The notes below the pieces were generated by a model, which worked only from the letters and a program-made list of their open reading frames with translations, was not told the origin of the DNA and searched no databases. From Granulicella aggregans (GTDB lineage Bacteria; Acidobacteriota; Terriglobia; Terriglobales; Acidobacteriaceae), in assembly GCF_014203275.1 (NCBI RefSeq), contig NZ_JACHIP010000009.1:1-64000 (forward strand): a DNA stretch of 64,000 bases. Reading direction: 5' to 3'. Position numbers and translations under genes: made by a program. Below, in pieces: positions 35,271-44,050 of this stretch; the first letter of the stretch is position 1, and every line of letters starts with the position of its first letter.

Positions 35271-35437
35271 GTTGGGATCACCTTGGTACGACAGACATTC
35301 TGCTCGCGTCTAGAGTAATTACCGCATCGGGGGGCGCCGAGTGTTGGGTCGCCGAAGGGTTGACCATCATTGGCGCGTCCACGTGCCCGAGTGGGGTGAG
35401 CTATCCTGCCTAAGATCAATGCTGAAGTGAAAACAAT

Positions 35438-35788
35438 ATGAGCGCATCCGGAAACGTTCGCGAACTCATCTTGGGAATTGTTCGTAGCATCGTCGACACG
35501 CCCGATGCGGTTATGGTCGATGCGAGTAACGAGGGCGAGGGGGTTCGGTTCGATGTTAGGTTGGCGGAAGGTGAAATCGGCTCTGTAATAGGGCCGCAAG
35601 GCCGCACAGCCCGGTCAATTCGAATCGTCCTATCCGCAGCATCGATGAAGCACGGGCGGCGGATGGCCGTGAACTTCGTAGAGCCGCACAGCGAGACGCG
35701 CTCAGCTGCTGGAATTAAGTGCGGCATTGAATGCCAGTGCCTTCCCAAAGTGATCTATCCTGACGCTTTGGAGCGCGAAGATTTGTAA
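35438..35788 (+). CDS. Orphan KhpA-like KH-domain RNA-binding protein
   Basis: 116 residues. The type II KH core is LILGIVRSIVDTPDAVMVDA then VRFDVRLAEGEIGSVIGPQG and RTARSIRIVLSAASMKHGRR, including the GxxG RNA-binding loop (GPQG, Arg, Thr). KhpA is a small global RNA-binding protein that works with KhpB, normally encoded by rpsP; here it stands alone. The tail after residue 80 (SETRSAAGIKCGIECQCLPK) is longer than usual and has three Cys, perhaps a frame-shifted or added tail. A second such gene is at 53986-54291. Confidence 0.75.
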   Translation: MSASGNVRELILGIVRSIVDTPDAVMVDASNEGEGVRFDVRLAEGEIGSVIGPQGRTARSIRIVLSAASMKHGRRMAVNFVEPHSETRSAAGIKCGIECQCLPKVIYPDALEREDL

Positions 35789-35830
35789 CCTGACCTTGTG
35801 CCAAGGACTCTAAAGGATAAGGTGATGATC

Positions 35831-36562
35831 ATGGGAAAGCTGGATGGCAAAGTAGCAGTGATTACGGCTGGAACGTCGGGAATGGCGCTGGCAACAGCAA
35901 AGCTGTTCGTTGCTGAAGGCGCCTATGTATTTGTGACGGGTCGCGATCAAACCCGGCTGGATGAGGCCGTGACGCAGATCGGTCATAACGTGATTGGCGT
36001 TCAAGGTGACTCCGCGAAGCTCGACGATCTGGATCGGCTTTATGAAAGAGTCATGCGAGAGAAGGGCCACATCGATGTGCTGTTTGCGAGCGCTGGGCAA
36101 AGTGGACGGTCGCCGATTGGAAGCGTGACGGAAGAGGAGTTCGACAGGATTTTTGATCTCAACGTCCGGGGTACATTGTTCACGGTGCAGAAGGCGCTGC
36201 CGCTGTTTCGCGACGGCGGTTCCATCATACTGAATGGATCGATTGCGGCCCAGAAGGGTATGCCGGGACTAAGCGTTTACGGAGGAAGCAAAGCGGCGTT
36301 GCGTGCGTTTGCGCGGAGTTGGTTGATGGACTTAAAGGAAAGGCGGATTCGTGTGAATGTGCTGAGCCCCGGACCGATCGACACGCCGGCGATGCAGAAG
36401 GCACCTGAAGCGGCGAGGGAACAGTTCAAATCGATCATTCCCTGGGGCGAGTTCGGAACGTCCGAGGAGATTGCAACTGCGGCATTGTTTCTCGCTTGTG
36501 ATGATTCAAAGTTCGTCAATGGAACGGAACTTTGTGTAGACGGTGGAACCGCGCAGATCTAG
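35831..36562 (+). CDS. Short-chain dehydrogenase/reductase
   Basis: 243 residues. KVAVITAGTSGMALATAKLF is the cofactor loop; the family normally has TGGTSGMALA here, so the first glycine is Ala. LFASAGQSG replaces NNAG as in the related group. Catalytic SILNGSIAAQKG-type Ser (in IILNGSIAAQKGMPGLSVYG), Tyr and Lys (VYGGSKAALRAF), and the C-terminal CVDGGTAQ are present. I place the start at 35831 (AAGG about 8 bases upstream), although 35822 is possible. Substrate unknown. It follows the KH gene by 42 bases. Confidence 0.78.
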   Translation: MGKLDGKVAVITAGTSGMALATAKLFVAEGAYVFVTGRDQTRLDEAVTQIGHNVIGVQGDSAKLDDLDRLYERVMREKGHIDVLFASAGQSGRSPIGSVTEEEFDRIFDLNVRGTLFTVQKALPLFRDGGSIILNGSIAAQKGMPGLSVYGGSKAALRAFARSWLMDLKERRIRVNVLSPGPIDTPAMQKAPEAAREQFKSIIPWGEFGTSEEIATAALFLACDDSKFVNGTELCVDGGTAQI

Positions 36563-36922
36563 CAGTTCGGCGAAGCGACTGTTCGAGTTTGAAGTGGTGG
36601 TCTTCAGGGCGAAGCCTTGGTGTCGTACCTGCAGCCGAGCACCGTTATCGGGCGCTCGATCACGCGCCGCGGCTGCTGTTCGCGCTTCTTGGCACGGTGC
36701 GGTTGTCGTCATGGCCGCCGTCTCGCCAAGTAGCGTATATCATCGGGATCGGCTCTGCTCGTTCGCGGGTTGGCGTGCGCGGCGATAGCGTCCTTTCGAC
36801 CACACACTCCTTCAGATCAGATCAGATCTGATCTGATTAGGCTGGCTGGCAGTCGTAATGTGGCGCTTTAGCCCCACAATTCAATCAACTCTTGATGAGT
36901 CAAGGACGGCATACCGTTTCTC
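36563..36922. other. Convergent intergenic region with a long palindrome
   Basis: Between convergent SDR and GH15 genes. The part 36563-36790 has only arginine-rich shadow frames. The rest holds the palindrome at 36816-36837. Confidence 0.4.
36816..36837. repeat. 22-bp perfect palindrome made of CAGAT units
   Basis: Eleven bases (ATCAGATCAGA) are followed directly by their complement, centred on an AGATCT site. It is also a tandem run of the pentamer CAGAT and its complement. It may act as a bidirectional terminator between converging genes or as a binding site; with no loop the hairpin must open a few base pairs. Confidence 0.6.
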
Positions 36923-38761
36923 CTAAGAGATGAAAGATTGAAAGAGCTGAGTCTCGCTGCGTTCAGCCTCGTAAATCGCGTTCGCCGCATTTATCAAGCC
37001 AACATGGCTGAAGGCTTGCGGGAAGTTTCCCAACAAGTCGCCGCTCTTGGAATCGACCTCTTCTGCAAGCAGGCCGACGTCGTTTACAAAGGCAATTGCC
37101 CGCTCAAAGGTCTGCTTGGCCTCGGTTGTTCTCCGGGCCAGAGCCTGTGCCTGAGCGAGCCAAAAGCTGCACAGCAGAAAGCTTCCTTCCTGTCCCGGGA
37201 GCCCGTCGTCACCTTGATAGCGGTAAACGAGTCCGCGTTCGTCTGTCAGCCGGCTCACGATTGCATCGATAGTGCTTAGGATGCGTGGGTCGTCTCCGGG
37301 TAGAAACCCGACGATCGGCAGCATCAGGCAAGATGCGTCTACTTGATCAGAACCGAAGGCTCGCGTGAACGATCCGACTTTTCCGTTCCAACCATGTGCC
37401 AAAATCGCTGACCGAATTTGGTCCCGAACCGAACTCCACTGCTCGACCTTTTCTGGTGATTGCAGAAGATCGGCAATGCGAACGGCACTATCTAAAGCAA
37501 CCCAGCACATGAGCTTCGAATGCACGAAGTGTTGAGGTTCTCCCCTGATCTCCCATATACCCTGATCTTTCTCGTTCCACACTGCCGCTGCAGCGTCCGC
37601 GACTTGAACTAGGAACATCCGGGTTAGATCGTCGAGAGCCTCCAGCTTATTGGAAAGCACACTCGCAGACCTTAGGAGCTCGCCATAGACGTCAAGTTGC
37701 CGCTGTGTCCAGGCTTGGTTGCCGATCCGAACAGGACGGCTGTTGGACCACCCTGCAAGGTGCGGCAGCTCGCGTTCGGTAAGGTCATGCTCCCCTCCGA
37801 TGCCGAACATGATCTGAAGGTACTTGTCCTGCGAAAGTTGAGCGGAGGCAGCGTTAGCAAGGAAACTGAAAAAGCGTCCAGCTTCAACAGGGCAGGCCGC
37901 GATCCAAAAAGCCTCCATGGTGATGGAAGCGTCTCTGACCCAAGTGAATCGGTAATCCCAGTTGCGATTGCCGCCAGGTACTTCTGGCAAAGAAGTGGTT
38001 GGGGCGGCGACGATGGCGCCGGTTGGCTGGTATACCAGACCCTGCAGTACACGTCCGCTGTGTGCCACCAGGTCTCGCCAAGGACCGTCGTAGCGCTGAT
38101 GGATAGCGGCCCAGCTCTGCCACCCCTTTTCTGTGTCCGTGATCATTTCTTGCATGTGGTGCTGAGTCCAACTCCTCGGCTGCGCTTCCTCCGTGGAAGC
38201 ATACTCAAGACCGAAGCAGAGGCTTTCGCCTTGCTGAAGACAGAAGGTGCTCACCAGTTTTCCCTGTTCAAGCGTGTAGGGTGTGGTCAAGGATAGAAAG
38301 AAGACCGAAGCACCCCCTCTACCGAGGGCGCCGCCTTCGGCCGGCACGAAAACCGGTTGAATGAGGCCATACTCTGGCCGAGGTGCACATTCGACAAGTA
38401 CCTCAACCGAGCCCGATACGCAGCGCAGGCCGCGAAGTAGCAAAGGCGGGGAGTTCTCACCCAGATCATGCCCGCGCTTTCCTTTGCCAAGGGCGAGCGC
38501 ATCGGTTAGCTGACAGGTCCCGCTTTTTGCTTGAAAAGTGGTTTGCAGAACGAGAGAGTCGCGGATATAACGCCGTTGTGTTGTCTCGCAACCCGTCACA
38601 CTTACGCTAAAGTGTCCACCATTGTCACCGAGGAGTTGCGCAAAAAAGGAGGGTGAGTCGAAACGTGGGAAGCACAGCCAGTGGACCGATCCAGCACGGC
38701 TCACAAGAGCCGCGGAATGACAATTGGAGAGTAGCGCGTAATCGGCGATAGGAACGGTCAT
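36923..38761 (-). CDS. GH15 glucoamylase-type enzyme (trehalase/glucoamylase family), cytoplasmic
   Basis: 612 residues, no signal. Two domains: an N-terminal beta-sandwich (IADYALLSNCHSAALVSRAG, SVHWLCFPRFDSPSFFAQLL) and the (alpha/alpha)6 barrel. In the barrel AAPTTSLPEVPGGNRNWDYR and FTWVRDASITMEAF are the GH15 substrate signature. The likely acid is Glu in DLLGNFPQAFSHVGLINAA's preceding LLAEEVD, and QEGSFLLCSFWLAQA holds the second Glu. Such enzymes in Acidobacteria and mycobacteria hydrolyse trehalose or maltooligosaccharides. It starts 15 bases after the peroxiredoxin stop, so likely the same transcript. Confidence 0.82.
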   Translation of the reverse strand: MTVPIADYALLSNCHSAALVSRAGSVHWLCFPRFDSPSFFAQLLGDNGGHFSVSVTGCETTQRRYIRDSLVLQTTFQAKSGTCQLTDALALGKGKRGHDLGENSPPLLLRGLRCVSGSVEVLVECAPRPEYGLIQPVFVPAEGGALGRGGASVFFLSLTTPYTLEQGKLVSTFCLQQGESLCFGLEYASTEEAQPRSWTQHHMQEMITDTEKGWQSWAAIHQRYDGPWRDLVAHSGRVLQGLVYQPTGAIVAAPTTSLPEVPGGNRNWDYRFTWVRDASITMEAFWIAACPVEAGRFFSFLANAASAQLSQDKYLQIMFGIGGEHDLTERELPHLAGWSNSRPVRIGNQAWTQRQLDVYGELLRSASVLSNKLEALDDLTRMFLVQVADAAAAVWNEKDQGIWEIRGEPQHFVHSKLMCWVALDSAVRIADLLQSPEKVEQWSSVRDQIRSAILAHGWNGKVGSFTRAFGSDQVDASCLMLPIVGFLPGDDPRILSTIDAIVSRLTDERGLVYRYQGDDGLPGQEGSFLLCSFWLAQAQALARRTTEAKQTFERAIAFVNDVGLLAEEVDSKSGDLLGNFPQAFSHVGLINAANAIYEAERSETQLFQSFIS

Positions 38762-38776
38762 TGGCTGGGTTTGCAG

Positions 38777-39442
38777 CTATTGCGCGACGGGATGGGCGAT
38801 CGCTTCCAGTGCGGCCAAGACGTCTGCCGGTTCAGCGCGTCCGGTCATATAGTCCACTTCGACATGTGCAGAGCGAACGATGCCATCCGGATCGAGGATA
38901 AACGTGGCGGGAGCGGGAAGCTGATAGGAATCTTCTCCATTCCGGAGAGCAAGATCGTTCTTGAACACGTTCTTCGAAAGATCCTGTAGCTTGTCGCCAA
39001 CCTGGAACACGATGCCAAACTGCCGCGCCACCTTGTTGTCGAAGTCGCTTAGTACGGTGAAGGTCAGCTTGTTTTTCTTTGTTGCGGCAACCGTTCCTTC
39101 CGGTTTCTCAGGAGAGATGGCGACGAGGGTAGCGCCAAGCTCCTGCATCTTCGGCAGGGCCTCTTGTAAGGCACGCAGCTCGAGATTGCAGAACGGACAC
39201 CACTCGCCGCGGTAGAAGCTGATCACGACCGGTCCTTTTGCCAGCAAAGTCTTTAGCGAGACCTCATCGCCGAAAGCATCGGGCAGGGTAAAGTCCGGCG
39301 CTGAATCGTTGATCTTTAGCGCATGGTCAAGAACGCCCGACGACCGGACGTGATCCATGTCATTGGTAAGGATCCCGAACTTCTCCCCAAGAGCGGCCTG
39401 GGCCTTTGCCTTATACTCCTCCGCTTCCTGTTTGTAGGCCAT
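38777..39442 (-). CDS. AhpC/TSA-family peroxiredoxin
   Basis: 221 residues. Thioredoxin fold: INDSAPDFTLPDAFGDEVSL, then VVISFYRGEWCPFCNLELRA with the CPFC pair (peroxidatic plus nearby resolving Cys), LVAISPEKPEGT, and ATFILDPDGIVRSAHVEVDY. The N-terminal helix EAEEYKAKAQAALGEKF is typical of the AhpC/Tsa group of alpha-proteobacteria and Acidobacteria. It reduces peroxides using thiol donors. It is divergent from a TetR gene, with a perfect palindrome between them. Confidence 0.85.
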   Translation of the reverse strand: MAYKQEAEEYKAKAQAALGEKFGILTNDMDHVRSSGVLDHALKINDSAPDFTLPDAFGDEVSLKTLLAKGPVVISFYRGEWCPFCNLELRALQEALPKMQELGATLVAISPEKPEGTVAATKKNKLTFTVLSDFDNKVARQFGIVFQVGDKLQDLSKNVFKNDLALRNGEDSYQLPAPATFILDPDGIVRSAHVEVDYMTGRAEPADVLAALEAIAHPVAQ

Positions 39443-39466
39443 TTGATTCTCCTCGGTGCGGTGGGT

Positions 39467-39495
39467 TGACTAGTTGTAGCACCTGCTACAGAATG
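39467..39495 (+). promoter_or_regulatory. Promoter with TetR operator between peroxiredoxin and TetR genes
   Basis: A perfect 16-bp palindrome TGTAGCACCTGCTACA at 39475-39490 lies between TTGACT (39467-39472) and CAGAAT (39490-39495), 17 bases apart, in front of the TetR gene. It is also only about 35 bases from the peroxiredoxin start. The TetR protein could repress both genes from it. Confidence 0.6.
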
Positions 39496-39560
39496 GAGAT
39501 GGAGTCGTCCAATGTCAAGCACCGTTTGTGGCGGACGCAAAAAATCGCGAGGCGGGCCGC

Positions 39561-40148
39561 ATGCCAAGGGCTTTGGAATTTGATTACGAAACTTCGTTGG
39601 ATAGGGCGACACGGCTCTTCTGGAAGAGCGGCTACGCAGGCACGTCCCTACGCGATTTGCTCAAAGGAATGGGAATTGGGGAAAGCTCATTCTACAACAC
39701 GCACAAGAGCAAGAAGCACGCATATCTCGAGTGCCTGAAGCATTACAACGAAACAGTCAACAGGAAGCGTGCAGAAGCTTTTTTCATTGCGCCCACGGCT
39801 GCGCTAGGAATTCGGGCGCTGTTCAAGACCGTGCTCGACTGTCTTGACGATCCGAACACGCCTTCGCTCGTCTGTCTGATGGCGGGGAGCCTCACGCACG
39901 AAGTTCTTGATGAGCCTGAATTACGCCAGTATGTTGAGGAACGGATGACTTTGCTGGCCGATGCGATGATCGCTCGTATGAGCGCTGACAAGCAGGCTGG
40001 CGTTCTCGAAGAGAAGTTAGATCCGCACCTTGTGGTGCCGGTCATCATCACCTACCTCCAGGGCATCTGGCGCATGGCCCTCGTGTTTTATGAGAGATCC
40101 CGCTTCGAGGGCCAGATCGATGTGTTTCTCACCGGACTCGGACTGTAA
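39561..40148 (+). CDS. TetR-family transcriptional regulator
   Basis: 195 residues from the ATG at 39561 (start of MPRALEFDYETSLDRATRLF). HTH: ATRLFWKSGYAGTSLRDLLK then GMGIGESSFYNTHKSKKHAY, the TetR form with SSFYNT. The ligand-binding domain contains CLMAGSLTHEVLDEPELRQY. Some members of this group respond to redox or electrophiles and sit beside peroxidases, as here with the divergent peroxiredoxin. A longer frame from 39528 is less likely. Confidence 0.82.
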   Translation: MPRALEFDYETSLDRATRLFWKSGYAGTSLRDLLKGMGIGESSFYNTHKSKKHAYLECLKHYNETVNRKRAEAFFIAPTAALGIRALFKTVLDCLDDPNTPSLVCLMAGSLTHEVLDEPELRQYVEERMTLLADAMIARMSADKQAGVLEEKLDPHLVVPVIITYLQGIWRMALVFYERSRFEGQIDVFLTGLGL

Positions 40149-40221
40149 CTCTTTATTCCAACATGACTGGCGGTCTGGTCCGCTCTTGTTGGGCCTGAAG
40201 AAACATATTTGAGGCTTACCT

Positions 40222-40605
40222 ATGCAGATACGCACCATCAACGCCGACCTCGCTCCGCAGCCCGCCAGCGCCTATAGCCAGGCAGTTGAAGTCTCCAGCG
40301 CAACGCGCACTCTGTACATCAGCGGCCAGCTCGGAACGGAAGTCGATGGCACAACGCCGTCCAGCGTCGAAGAGCAGGCGCGGCTGGCATGGCGCAACCT
40401 TCGCTTCCAACTCGAAGCAGCCGGGATGACGTTCGACAATCTGGTGAAAGTAACAATGTATATTCCCGATCCGGCCGACATCCCGGCAAGTCGCCCTGCT
40501 CGTGCTGAGGCGCTTGGCAACCTGCGTCCCGCCAGCACGGTTCTCGTTGCCGCGTTGGCGAATCCAGCGTGGAAGATTGAGATCGAGGCTATCGCCTGCG
40601 GCTAA
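40222..40605 (+). CDS. RidA/YjgF-family protein
   Basis: 127 residues. PQPASAYSQAVEVSSATRTL then YISGQLGTEVDG, and RPASTVLVAALANPAWKIEI with the closing EIEAIA. These are the RidA landmarks; the Arg of RPAST is the residue that binds the imine/enamine carboxylate. RidA hydrolyses reactive 2-aminoacrylate-type intermediates. It lies 73 bases after the TetR gene in the same direction and may be controlled by it. Length and start are normal. Confidence 0.82.
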   Translation: MQIRTINADLAPQPASAYSQAVEVSSATRTLYISGQLGTEVDGTTPSSVEEQARLAWRNLRFQLEAAGMTFDNLVKVTMYIPDPADIPASRPARAEALGNLRPASTVLVAALANPAWKIEIEAIACG

Positions 40606-40668
40606 TCGCCGCCGTGCTGACCCCCGACTTTCGCAACCGGAACTCATGCTAGAAAAGGATCTTGATTG

Positions 40669-41302
40669 ATGAACTCAGAGCAGGTAAACACAGTGGAAAT
40701 GGGCCAAATTCTCGCGTTCATTTTGGAAGTGGACCGCTTGAAGGCTGTGACGCGGAAGGTGCGGCCTGTGGGACTGGACCGGTATGAGAACTCTGCGGAA
40801 CATAGCTGGCAGATTGCGCTGTTTGCAGCTTCTCTAGTGCCGTACGCGTATGGTCCAGTAGATCTCGACCGTACGATTCGTATGCTGTTGGTGCATGACC
40901 TGGGAGAGATTGAGACGGGAGACACCATTGTCTTTGCACGCGAGGGCTGGCAGGAGCGGAAGTCAGCGGAGCGGGTGGGCGGTGGAACGGATATTCGGCA
41001 TACTTCCGAAACCGACGGGTGAGGCCCTTCTCGCTCTTTGGGAAGAATTTGAACTCGCCGAAACCGGCGAGGCGCGCTTTGCGCACGCCGTTGACCGTGC
41101 CATGCCTGTTTTGCTGAACCTCAACAATCGGGGCGGCAGCTGGAAGGAGCACGGCATCAGCCACGCGCGAGTGATGGAGCGGGTGGGCCCAGAGATAGAA
41201 GCCGGATGCCCTGCGCTATGGCATTTTCTTGAAGAGAAACTGGAAGAGGCGCGCGGGAACGGATTCTTTGGGGAGGAACCTCCTCAGGCGCCGATCCTTT
41301 AG
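40669..41302 (+). pseudogene. HD-domain hydrolase (YfbR-like), frameshifted
   Basis: The first frame reads MGQILAFILEVDRLKAVTRK, then ENSAEHSWQIALFAASL with the metal His (SAEHSW) and LLVHDLGEIETGDTIVFA with the HD pair. Near 40960-40985 the frame shifts; the rest (IFGILPKPTGEALLALWEEF, ARFAHAVDRAMPVLLNLNNR, GISHARVMER) is in another frame and ends at 41302. Joined, the protein would be about 210 residues, normal for HD nucleotide hydrolases of the YfbR/5'-nucleotidase group. One indel is enough to restore it, so sequencing error is possible. Confidence 0.75.
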
Positions 41303-41407
41303 AAACGAGCTCTGTATCTTTTTTCGCCCTGGCGACTCCTACCAGTGGCTTGTGTCGGTGTGTACGCAGGCGTTCCCGGACTTTCAGAGCCGGAGGTGCA
41401 AGTTTTT

Positions 41408-42178
41408 ATGGAACAAACCGTCAAGGATCTGTCGACTTCCGCAAATGATCGGCTGGCGAGTATCCGCGTCGAGCGAAAACATCCACTCGCGATACGGTGG
41501 ATGCACTGGATCAACTTTCCGGTACTGTTCACGATGATCTGGAGCGGGTTACTGATCTATTGGAATGACTCCGACAACGCGTATCAGCATGCGCATCGCG
41601 TATACCGCCTCGGTCTGGGCAGGTTCACGCTGTTCCGTTTTTTTCCTGACTGGTTTTACGCCAAACTGCATGTGCCCTACCATGTGACGCAAGGGCTGGG
41701 ATACCACTTCTTCTTCATGTGGATCTTCGCGCTCAACGGTGTGGCGTGGGTGCTTTATACGTGGCTTTCAGGCGAGTGGCGCTTCCTGCTCCCGCAGCGA
41801 AGCAGCCTGCGCGAGGCGATTCAAGTGACACTGGTCGACCTGCACCTGCGTAAAGGACTGCCCGCTCAGACCAAGTACAACGGCGCGCAGCGTATCGCGT
41901 ATACATCGGTGATCTTCATGGGGGCCGGGATGCTGCTCACCGGCTTAGCGATCTATAAACCAACCTCGGCGCACTGGCTGACCAGCCTGCTTGGCGGCTA
42001 CGAGATGGCGCGATGGCTGCACTTCTGGCTCACGTGGGCGTTCCTTGGCTTCTTCGGCGTTCATGTAGCGCAGGTTATGTTGGCCGGCTGGAATAACTTC
42101 CGCTCAATGGTGAGCGGGCTCGAGGTGCAGCGCGTCGAAGCGCCGTCCATCGAAGCGGAAAGGAAGTCCTGGCGATGA
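41408..42178 (+). CDS. Cytochrome b561-type membrane subunit
   Basis: 256 residues, about five hydrophobic segments. HPLAIRWMHWINFPVLFTMI, LHVPYHVTQGLGYHFFFMWI and ARWLHFWLTWAFLGFFGVHV carry the histidines that would bind two b-hemes. The family passes electrons between quinones and a periplasmic molybdoenzyme. The ATG at 41408 follows GGAGG about 11 bases upstream. Its stop overlaps the ATG of the molybdoenzyme gene (ATGA), a strong sign that the two form one complex in the membrane. Confidence 0.8.
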   Translation: MEQTVKDLSTSANDRLASIRVERKHPLAIRWMHWINFPVLFTMIWSGLLIYWNDSDNAYQHAHRVYRLGLGRFTLFRFFPDWFYAKLHVPYHVTQGLGYHFFFMWIFALNGVAWVLYTWLSGEWRFLLPQRSSLREAIQVTLVDLHLRKGLPAQTKYNGAQRIAYTSVIFMGAGMLLTGLAIYKPTSAHWLTSLLGGYEMARWLHFWLTWAFLGFFGVHVAQVMLAGWNNFRSMVSGLEVQRVEAPSIEAERKSWR

Positions 42179-43356
42179 GTAATCCCGAGATAGAACAACC
42201 GCAGGATGGGTCGCCGAAAGAGCCGGCCGCTTTGCAACCTGAAGCGAAGCAGCAGAGTGAGAGCGCGGACGACGAGCCTTCCGCAGAAGAGTTCGAAGCA
42301 CGAGCTGAAGCCGACCAGGATCAGCGTGAACCAGCCGCGACCGAAGTAGATGCTCGTGCAGAGAGAGCAGCGGCTGATGCGGCGGTGTTGGCAACTTCCG
42401 GAGCGCAGACGCGGCGATCATTTCTCGCCGCCGCGGTCAGCAGCGCGGCTGCTTATGGTTTCTATCACTATCTGGGCGCGAACGATGACGCCGAGATGCA
42501 ACCTCCTCCGATCCGCGATTCTTTCCGCTTCAATGCTTCCGTTTCTCGCGATCTATTCCGAAATAAGGAGCTGGCGCCAACGTATCCGCTCAGCCGCGCA
42601 GAGACGCTGCGCATCAACGGCACCTTTGGGCTGATGATGGACTTGCAACTCGACAGCTGGCGTCTCCAGTTGGTGGGCATGCGCGGCGCGGCCCAACATG
42701 CGCGTTACGTTAGGGATGTTACGGCTTGGGACTACCGGTATAAGGCTCCGCCGGCGAATGAGGACAAGGGACACGACAGTAAGGTCGATCCTAATCTTCA
42801 GACGGCGAACAAGATGGCGCCGGAGTCGATGCAGGATAAGGCGCAAGAAGATGAAAACCATACAGGACGCAAGCCTCGTGGCATGGCAGAGGCGGGGGAG
42901 AGCGACTCTACGCTACCGCCCAATACGCCCGGCTTACTGCTGCAGATGGCAGATATCACGCGGCTTCCACGATACGAGTTGGTTACGCAGTTCAAATGCA
43001 TCGAGGGTTGGAGCCAGATCGTGCACTGGGCCGGCGTACGCATGGCAGACTTCCTGGAGCTTTATCCGCCCGATAAGATCGACGGCAAGGATCCGAGCTA
43101 CGTGTATATGGAAACGCCGGACGGGGATTATTACACGGGCTACGATCTGGACGTGATGCGGCATCCACAGACGCTGCTCGTGACCGAGATGATGGGAGCC
43201 CCGCTTACCCAGCCACATGGGGCTCCCCTGCGTCTTCACATGCCCACGAAGTATGGATACAAGCAGATCAAGCGCATCGGGCTCATCGCCTATACAAACG
43301 ATAAGCCCGATGATTACTGGACCAAGCTGGGGTACGACTGGTACGCAGGCTTGTAG
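42175..43356 (+). CDS. Molybdopterin-dependent oxidoreductase (SUOX/YedY-type fold) with long pre-Tat extension
   Basis: 393 residues. About 75 acidic, Glu/Ala-rich residues come first, then a Tat-like motif TRRSFLAAAVSSAAAYGFYH. The catalytic domain has the cysteine ligand of molybdenum in FKCIEGWSQIVHWAGVRMAD, then PDGDYYTGYDLDVMRHPQTL and LTQPHGAPLRLHMPTKYGYK with IKRIGLIAY. Between these, about residues 195-255, lies a charged, low-complexity insertion (NEDKGHDSKVDPNLQTANKM). It is exported folded with cofactor and paired with the cytochrome upstream. The acidic lead is unusual for a Tat substrate; a later start is possible but no ribosome site supports one. Confidence 0.75.
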   Translation: MSNPEIEQPQDGSPKEPAALQPEAKQQSESADDEPSAEEFEARAEADQDQREPAATEVDARAERAAADAAVLATSGAQTRRSFLAAAVSSAAAYGFYHYLGANDDAEMQPPPIRDSFRFNASVSRDLFRNKELAPTYPLSRAETLRINGTFGLMMDLQLDSWRLQLVGMRGAAQHARYVRDVTAWDYRYKAPPANEDKGHDSKVDPNLQTANKMAPESMQDKAQEDENHTGRKPRGMAEAGESDSTLPPNTPGLLLQMADITRLPRYELVTQFKCIEGWSQIVHWAGVRMADFLELYPPDKIDGKDPSYVYMETPDGDYYTGYDLDVMRHPQTLLVTEMMGAPLTQPHGAPLRLHMPTKYGYKQIKRIGLIAYTNDKPDDYWTKLGYDWYAGL

Positions 43357-43465
43357 GTGACGGCCGAACTACATGGTTGTGAGTCAACAACACGCGAACT
43401 CACTTGCAGGAAGGAGCAGGCCTTACCGGTATGGATGGGGACTTTCAACTCGGGACGAGGCGGGG

Positions 43466-44050
43466 ATGATTACTTCCATACTCGCCGGTGACACGGAGCA
43501 GTACCATGAGTTGATCCGCCCGTATGAGCGGAGCGTCTACAAGATGGCGCTTTCGTTTATGAAAGATGACTCTGACGCTGAGGATGTTGCGCAGGAGGCG
43601 TTTCTAAAGGCTTTTAGGAAGCTCGCCGACTTTCGCGGTCAGGCAAAGTTCAGCACCTGGCTCATCAGCATCACACTCAACGAAGCGCGAGGGCGCCTGC
43701 GAAGACAGGGGCTTGTGCGCATGGAGTCGCTCGACGAAACACCTGAAGAAGGAAGCCACATCTCGCCGGCTCTCCTCCGAGATTGGCGCGAAATACCCTC
43801 AGAGGCACTCGAGCGCAAGGAAGTTCGTCAGATGCTTGAAGAAGCCATCGGCAACCTGTCTCCGCTCTATCGGGAAGTTGTGCTCCTTCGGGATGTAGAG
43901 GAGTTTTCGATTGAAGAGACGGCAGTGGCACTCGCGATCACAACTGGTAACGTGAAGGTTCGGTTGCATCGGGCCCGGATGATGATGCAGAAGGAATTGG
44001 CACCAAGACTGAAGAATGTCAGTCAGCGAAGGAGGTGGTTTCAGTGGTAA
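43466..44050 (+). CDS. ECF (sigma-70 family) RNA polymerase sigma factor
   Basis: 194 residues from the ATG at 43466 (GAGG about 5 bases upstream). Sigma region 2: LIRPYERSVYKMALSFMKDD, AEDVAQEAFLKAFRKLADFR, KFSTWLISITLNEARGRLRR. Sigma region 4: LSPLYREVVLLRDVEEFSIE then ETAVALAITTGNVKVRLHRA RMMMQKEL. Both regions are complete. The stop overlaps the start of the anti-sigma gene. ECF factors of this type control envelope or oxidative stress genes. It lies 109 bases after the molybdoenzyme gene, so it may regulate that operon. Confidence 0.85.
   Translation: MITSILAGDTEQYHELIRPYERSVYKMALSFMKDDSDAEDVAQEAFLKAFRKLADFRGQAKFSTWLISITLNEARGRLRRQGLVRMESLDETPEEGSHISPALLRDWREIPSEALERKEVRQMLEEAIGNLSPLYREVVLLRDVEEFSIEETAVALAITTGNVKVRLHRARMMMQKELAPRLKNVSQRRRWFQW

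Noticed and set aside
36811..36840. CAGAT repeats as a CRISPR-like or tandem array
   Set aside because: Only about four short units with no spacers; it is a single palindrome.
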